A stretch of DNA of 64,000 bases, taken from Marinoscillum sp. (GTDB lineage Bacteria; Bacteroidota; Bacteroidia; Cytophagales; Cyclobacteriaceae). The notes beneath the pieces were generated by a model. That model searched no databases. It saw only the letters and a program-made list of their open reading frames with translations, and had not been told where the DNA came from. Every line of letters begins with the position of its first letter. Positions within the stretch are counted from its first letter, which is position 1. The stretch is from positions 1-64,000 of the forward strand of contig JAMWZA010000002.1 of assembly GCA_024305105.1 (NCBI GenBank), in the 5' to 3' direction. Shown piece after piece: positions 60,739-64,000 of this stretch. Position numbers and translations under genes: made by a program.

Positions 60739-60772
60739 AATCATTCAGCGTTTGTGTAAATGTGTTGTAAAG

Positions 60773-62020
60773 TTATAATTTATCAACTTTAAATAGAGAC
60801 TTTCGTCCCTCTTTAGTAAATGAATTTTTCACTACTCCGTAATACACCTCTAGCGAATCTCCTGCAAGACCAACCGCAAAGGTTGCTAATGCAATGTCCG
60901 CCTTAAAGCTGTACAACTCTAATACGTAAATAACCCCATAGACCAAAACGGCGATTTCCACCAGCTGAAACAGCTTGGTGATACCATCGTACCACTTTGG
61001 AATTTTCTTATAGATAAGCGAAAACAATGCCACATTTAAGAAACAAAGAACTATCGCAAAAATAATTCCAGCATTCTCATTCATGACATTAATGTAATCC
61101 CTATTTAATATCATGGAAATGATGTTCGCATGAACGACTCCTCCATACATGTCCGGAAATGCCCGGCCTATGTATTTTTCATTAAGTGGAGTGTAGAACT
61201 TGTCTTCAAGAGATTCACGATCTCCCAAATACTTACCCAGGTAGCAAAACATCACCACCTTTCCTTCGATCATATCCGGAACAAAATTTTCGTTGAACAC
61301 GTCTTGCACGTCCAGCGCATAATATTTGTTGCCAAATTTGGTCGCTCCATAATCGAGAACATTCCCCCGGTAGTTGATCACTTCAGTCTCGTTGTTTCTG
61401 GCAACGAAATCTGCGGCGGCTACAGAATCGTAAGCAGCTGCCATTCTCACGGCAAAAGCCAGTCGCTGATCTCCTTTTATGTCAAAAGTTGGATTAAACT
61501 CACGACACATCTTGAGCTCTTCCTGAACTTCCGCATCTGTAATTAGATTCACGAAAGCGTTGGAGGCTGCAAATTGATTAAAGGCTTCCCAGGAATACAA
61601 AATAGTGTCCTGTTCAGGATCATCAGGATGTGGTAGCAGTTTTTCGGCCAATATCAAATTATCGACACCAGCCATGCCTTCCATTAACATCATGTCCCCC
61701 AAAGTATCCTCTTTGGGATCGTAGAAAAAGGAGTCAATACCGATACACGCTGGATTATACTTACTGATAATCTGCAGCATCATGCCGATCTCTCCTCTTT
61801 GTAGGGTACTAAGGTTGACCAAAACAACTCGTTGCTCTGCTACAGGATCATCCCGCAACTGAGAAAACACGATATCGGTCATCTCCATATCCCCAAATGC
61901 TTCTCCTATTGGGTCAAATACGTCAAAGATCTTAAAGGCTGTGACACTGTTGAACAGTCCCATCAAGCCAAAAATGAAAGCTGTACCTAATATGACATCC
62001 AGCCAAAATTTTCTAAACAT
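60773..62020 (-). CDS. CHASE2 domain membrane protein (no enzymatic output domain)
   Basis: RVVLVNLSTLQRGEIGMMLQIISKYNPACIGIDSFF; NYRGN; VVMFCYLGKYLGD..YTPLNEKYIGRAFPDMYGGVVHANIISMIL; C-terminal TMs. Confidence 0.8.
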   Translation of the reverse strand: MFRKFWLDVILGTAFIFGLMGLFNSVTAFKIFDVFDPIGEAFGDMEMTDIVFSQLRDDPVAEQRVVLVNLSTLQRGEIGMMLQIISKYNPACIGIDSFFYDPKEDTLGDMMLMEGMAGVDNLILAEKLLPHPDDPEQDTILYSWEAFNQFAASNAFVNLITDAEVQEELKMCREFNPTFDIKGDQRLAFAVRMAAAYDSVAAADFVARNNETEVINYRGNVLDYGATKFGNKYYALDVQDVFNENFVPDMIEGKVVMFCYLGKYLGDRESLEDKFYTPLNEKYIGRAFPDMYGGVVHANIISMILNRDYINVMNENAGIIFAIVLCFLNVALFSLIYKKIPKWYDGITKLFQLVEIAVLVYGVIYVLELYSFKADIALATFAVGLAGDSLEVYYGVVKNSFTKEGRKSLFKVDKL

Positions 62021-62165
62021 GTCTTTTAGTGTTAGCGGGTGATTAAAAAGATTTTTACTTTACCCGCAATTAACCAGCATTAGGTCACAGTTCAAATGCA
62101 ATATAGGTAAAATATAATTTTTTATTGAAATTAATCAATTTTTCAATCAATTTCTACTTAAAAAA

Positions 62166-63149
62166 ATGAAAGATCGACCAATAAACAGACCCTCATTAGA
62201 CGAACTGGTCAAAGGTATCGATCAATCCAACCGGATGATGCTCAGCAGAGCCATAACCATCATCGAAAGCAAACTTGCTTCAGATCAGGAACTTGGTGCT
62301 CAGTTACTTGATGAGATTATACCAAAAACTGGTAAAAGCATTAGAATTGGCATTACGGGTGTGCCCGGAGTAGGAAAAAGCACTTTTATTGAAGCTTTTG
62401 GGACCTATCTAACGACAATTGGAAAGAAAGTGACTGTTTTAACAATCGATCCAAGTAGTACCATGACCAAAGGAAGCATTCTGGGAGATAAAACCAGAAT
62501 GAATGAGCTCTCAAAAAACCCGAATGCATTTATAAGACCCTCTCCTTCTGGCTCATCACTTGGTGGAGTAGCTCAAAAAACGCGTGAAACCATCCTTTTA
62601 TGCGAAGCAGCTGGCTATGACGTGATCATCGTAGAAACAGTTGGCGTTGGCCAATCTGAGACGGCTGTAAAAGGAATGGTGGATTTTTTCCTACTCCTAA
62701 TGCTTGCTGGTGGAGGCGATGAACTGCAAGGAATCAAACGTGGCATTATGGAAATGGCCGATGCACTAGTGATCAACAAAGCAGAAGGTGATAACATTAA
62801 ACCTTCTAAAACAGCGAAAAAGGACTATCAAAATGCTTTGCATCTTCTGCCAGCACATGCCGGTGACTGGACAGTTCCGGTAGGATTATGCTCAGCTCTG
62901 GAAAAAACAGGTATTGAAGAAGTATGGAATACGGTCATGGACTATCAAAAGGTAACAACTGAAAATGGATACTTTCAGTCCAATCGACAACAACAAAACC
63001 TGAAGTGGATGCACGAGGTGATTAAATTTCAGCTGGAGCAGTCCTTTTATCAAGATCCAAAGAAAAAAGAACTGGTTCGAAATTTGGAAGAAAGAGTAGC
63101 TGCAGGCGAACTATCAGTCCGCCATGCAGTACAAAAGCTGTTTACCTAA
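62166..63149 (+). CDS. meaB: methylmalonyl-CoA mutase-associated GTPase MeaB
   Basis: RIGITGVPGVGKSTFIEAFGTYLTTIGKKVTVLTIDPSSTMTKGSILGDKTRM; VIIVETVGVGQSETAVKGMVDFFLLLMLAGGGDELQGIKRGIMEMADALVINKAEGDN. Confidence 0.97.
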   Translation: MKDRPINRPSLDELVKGIDQSNRMMLSRAITIIESKLASDQELGAQLLDEIIPKTGKSIRIGITGVPGVGKSTFIEAFGTYLTTIGKKVTVLTIDPSSTMTKGSILGDKTRMNELSKNPNAFIRPSPSGSSLGGVAQKTRETILLCEAAGYDVIIVETVGVGQSETAVKGMVDFFLLLMLAGGGDELQGIKRGIMEMADALVINKAEGDNIKPSKTAKKDYQNALHLLPAHAGDWTVPVGLCSALEKTGIEEVWNTVMDYQKVTTENGYFQSNRQQQNLKWMHEVIKFQLEQSFYQDPKKKELVRNLEERVAAGELSVRHAVQKLFT

Positions 63150-64000
63150 AAACAAATCCACTAGGGATACGACCAGCCGCAAAAGTGTTGATTTCAGCAC
63201 CATCTAAACCAAATCGATGGACAAAACCATTTCCCTGATACGCATTGTGATCGGTCACATAAATCACCTCATTGGAAATACCCACTCCATAAAAATTCTC
63301 TCCTGATATTAATTCTGATTCGGGTGCTGCAGTCTCTGTGATGGCCAACTCATATACGTAAGTCGTTGCGTCAGGCCACGCACTGGTACCGACATAATAA
63401 AGTACGTCTCCAGCTTCAGATATGACCATCCTCTCATTGTAACCGCTTCCATTAATTTCTGAAATGGTCAATTCAACATCATTGGTTTCGCCATCGATTT
63501 TAACCAAAGTTCCAGACGTACACATCACCCAAATGTCATCATTGACGTCTACTACCATTTTATCAGGTCCAAACGAAACTTCTATTGTTTCTATGACTCC
63601 ATTTGTAGCAGGATCATAAACCGAAATAGTCGATCCACCGACATTGGATACATAAAAGTGATCATTGTAAGCCAGTACGTGCTGTGGCTGCACCGCCAGG
63701 AGTATCGAATCAACTACCGCATTGGATTCCAAATCAACAATGGAAATAAAGGACCCTTCCCATGCATAGGTTTCAGTATTAAGGACTCCCCAGTTGGTGA
63801 CATAGGCCTTTTCATCAATCGCAGCGAAAGAATAGGGATTTTGGAAGCCACTATTAATCAGTGCTTCCGACTCAAAGGTTTCTGAATTGATCACCTCTAC
63901 TTTATCTCCAGCATTGGTTACAGCATAAATAGCATCATTATAGATTACAGCATTTTGTATGGTTGCTGCCACTGGAAACCCATTGGCAGAGGCGAAAACA
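63142..64000 (-). CDS. YncE/DUF5074-like beta-propeller protein (truncated by the window edge)
   Basis: Repeated VINSETFESEALINSGFQNPYSFAAIDEKAYVTNWG-type blades; reading frame stays open to 64000 (..FASANGFPVAATIQN). Confidence 0.75.
   Translation of the reverse strand, partial: VFASANGFPVAATIQNAVIYNDAIYAVTNAGDKVEVINSETFESEALINSGFQNPYSFAAIDEKAYVTNWGVLNTETYAWEGSFISIVDLESNAVVDSILLAVQPQHVLAYNDHFYVSNVGGSTISVYDPATNGVIETIEVSFGPDKMVVDVNDDIWVMCTSGTLVKIDGETNDVELTISEINGSGYNERMVISEAGDVLYYVGTSAWPDATTYVYELAITETAAPESELISGENFYGVGISNEVIYVTDHNAYQGNGFVHRFGLDGAEINTFAAGRIPSGFVFR

Overview
The window is a Bacteroidota (Cytophagales-like) chromosomal segment made mostly of housekeeping genes: murA, pepP, dnaX, purB, pyrR-pyrB, glsA, hslU, porQ, lon, rseP, dxr, dnaA, meaB and a methylmalonyl-CoA mutase. 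Between them lie ECF sigma loci, large secreted repeat proteins and several structured intergenic regions. I saw no CRISPR array, rRNA, tRNA, prophage or intact transposase. The strongest unexplained signals are: (1) dnaX is split by an A10 run followed by a stem-loop, and a -1 shift fuses the gamma-like ORF in frame to a tau-like C-terminal ORF; (2) a tandem pair of roughly 65-70 nt structured elements sits between an anti-sigma gene and murA, with compensatory stem changes and each copy ending in an intrinsic terminator; (3) a roughly 245-bp nested inverted-repeat element lies downstream of the mutase gene; (4) an SPFH / membrane protein / Arc-like ribbon-helix-helix operon includes a 54-aa gene missing from the ORF track; (5) an ECF42-type sigma / YCII (DGPF-like) locus contains palindromic DNA. 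All family assignments come from reading the translations. No database search was run.
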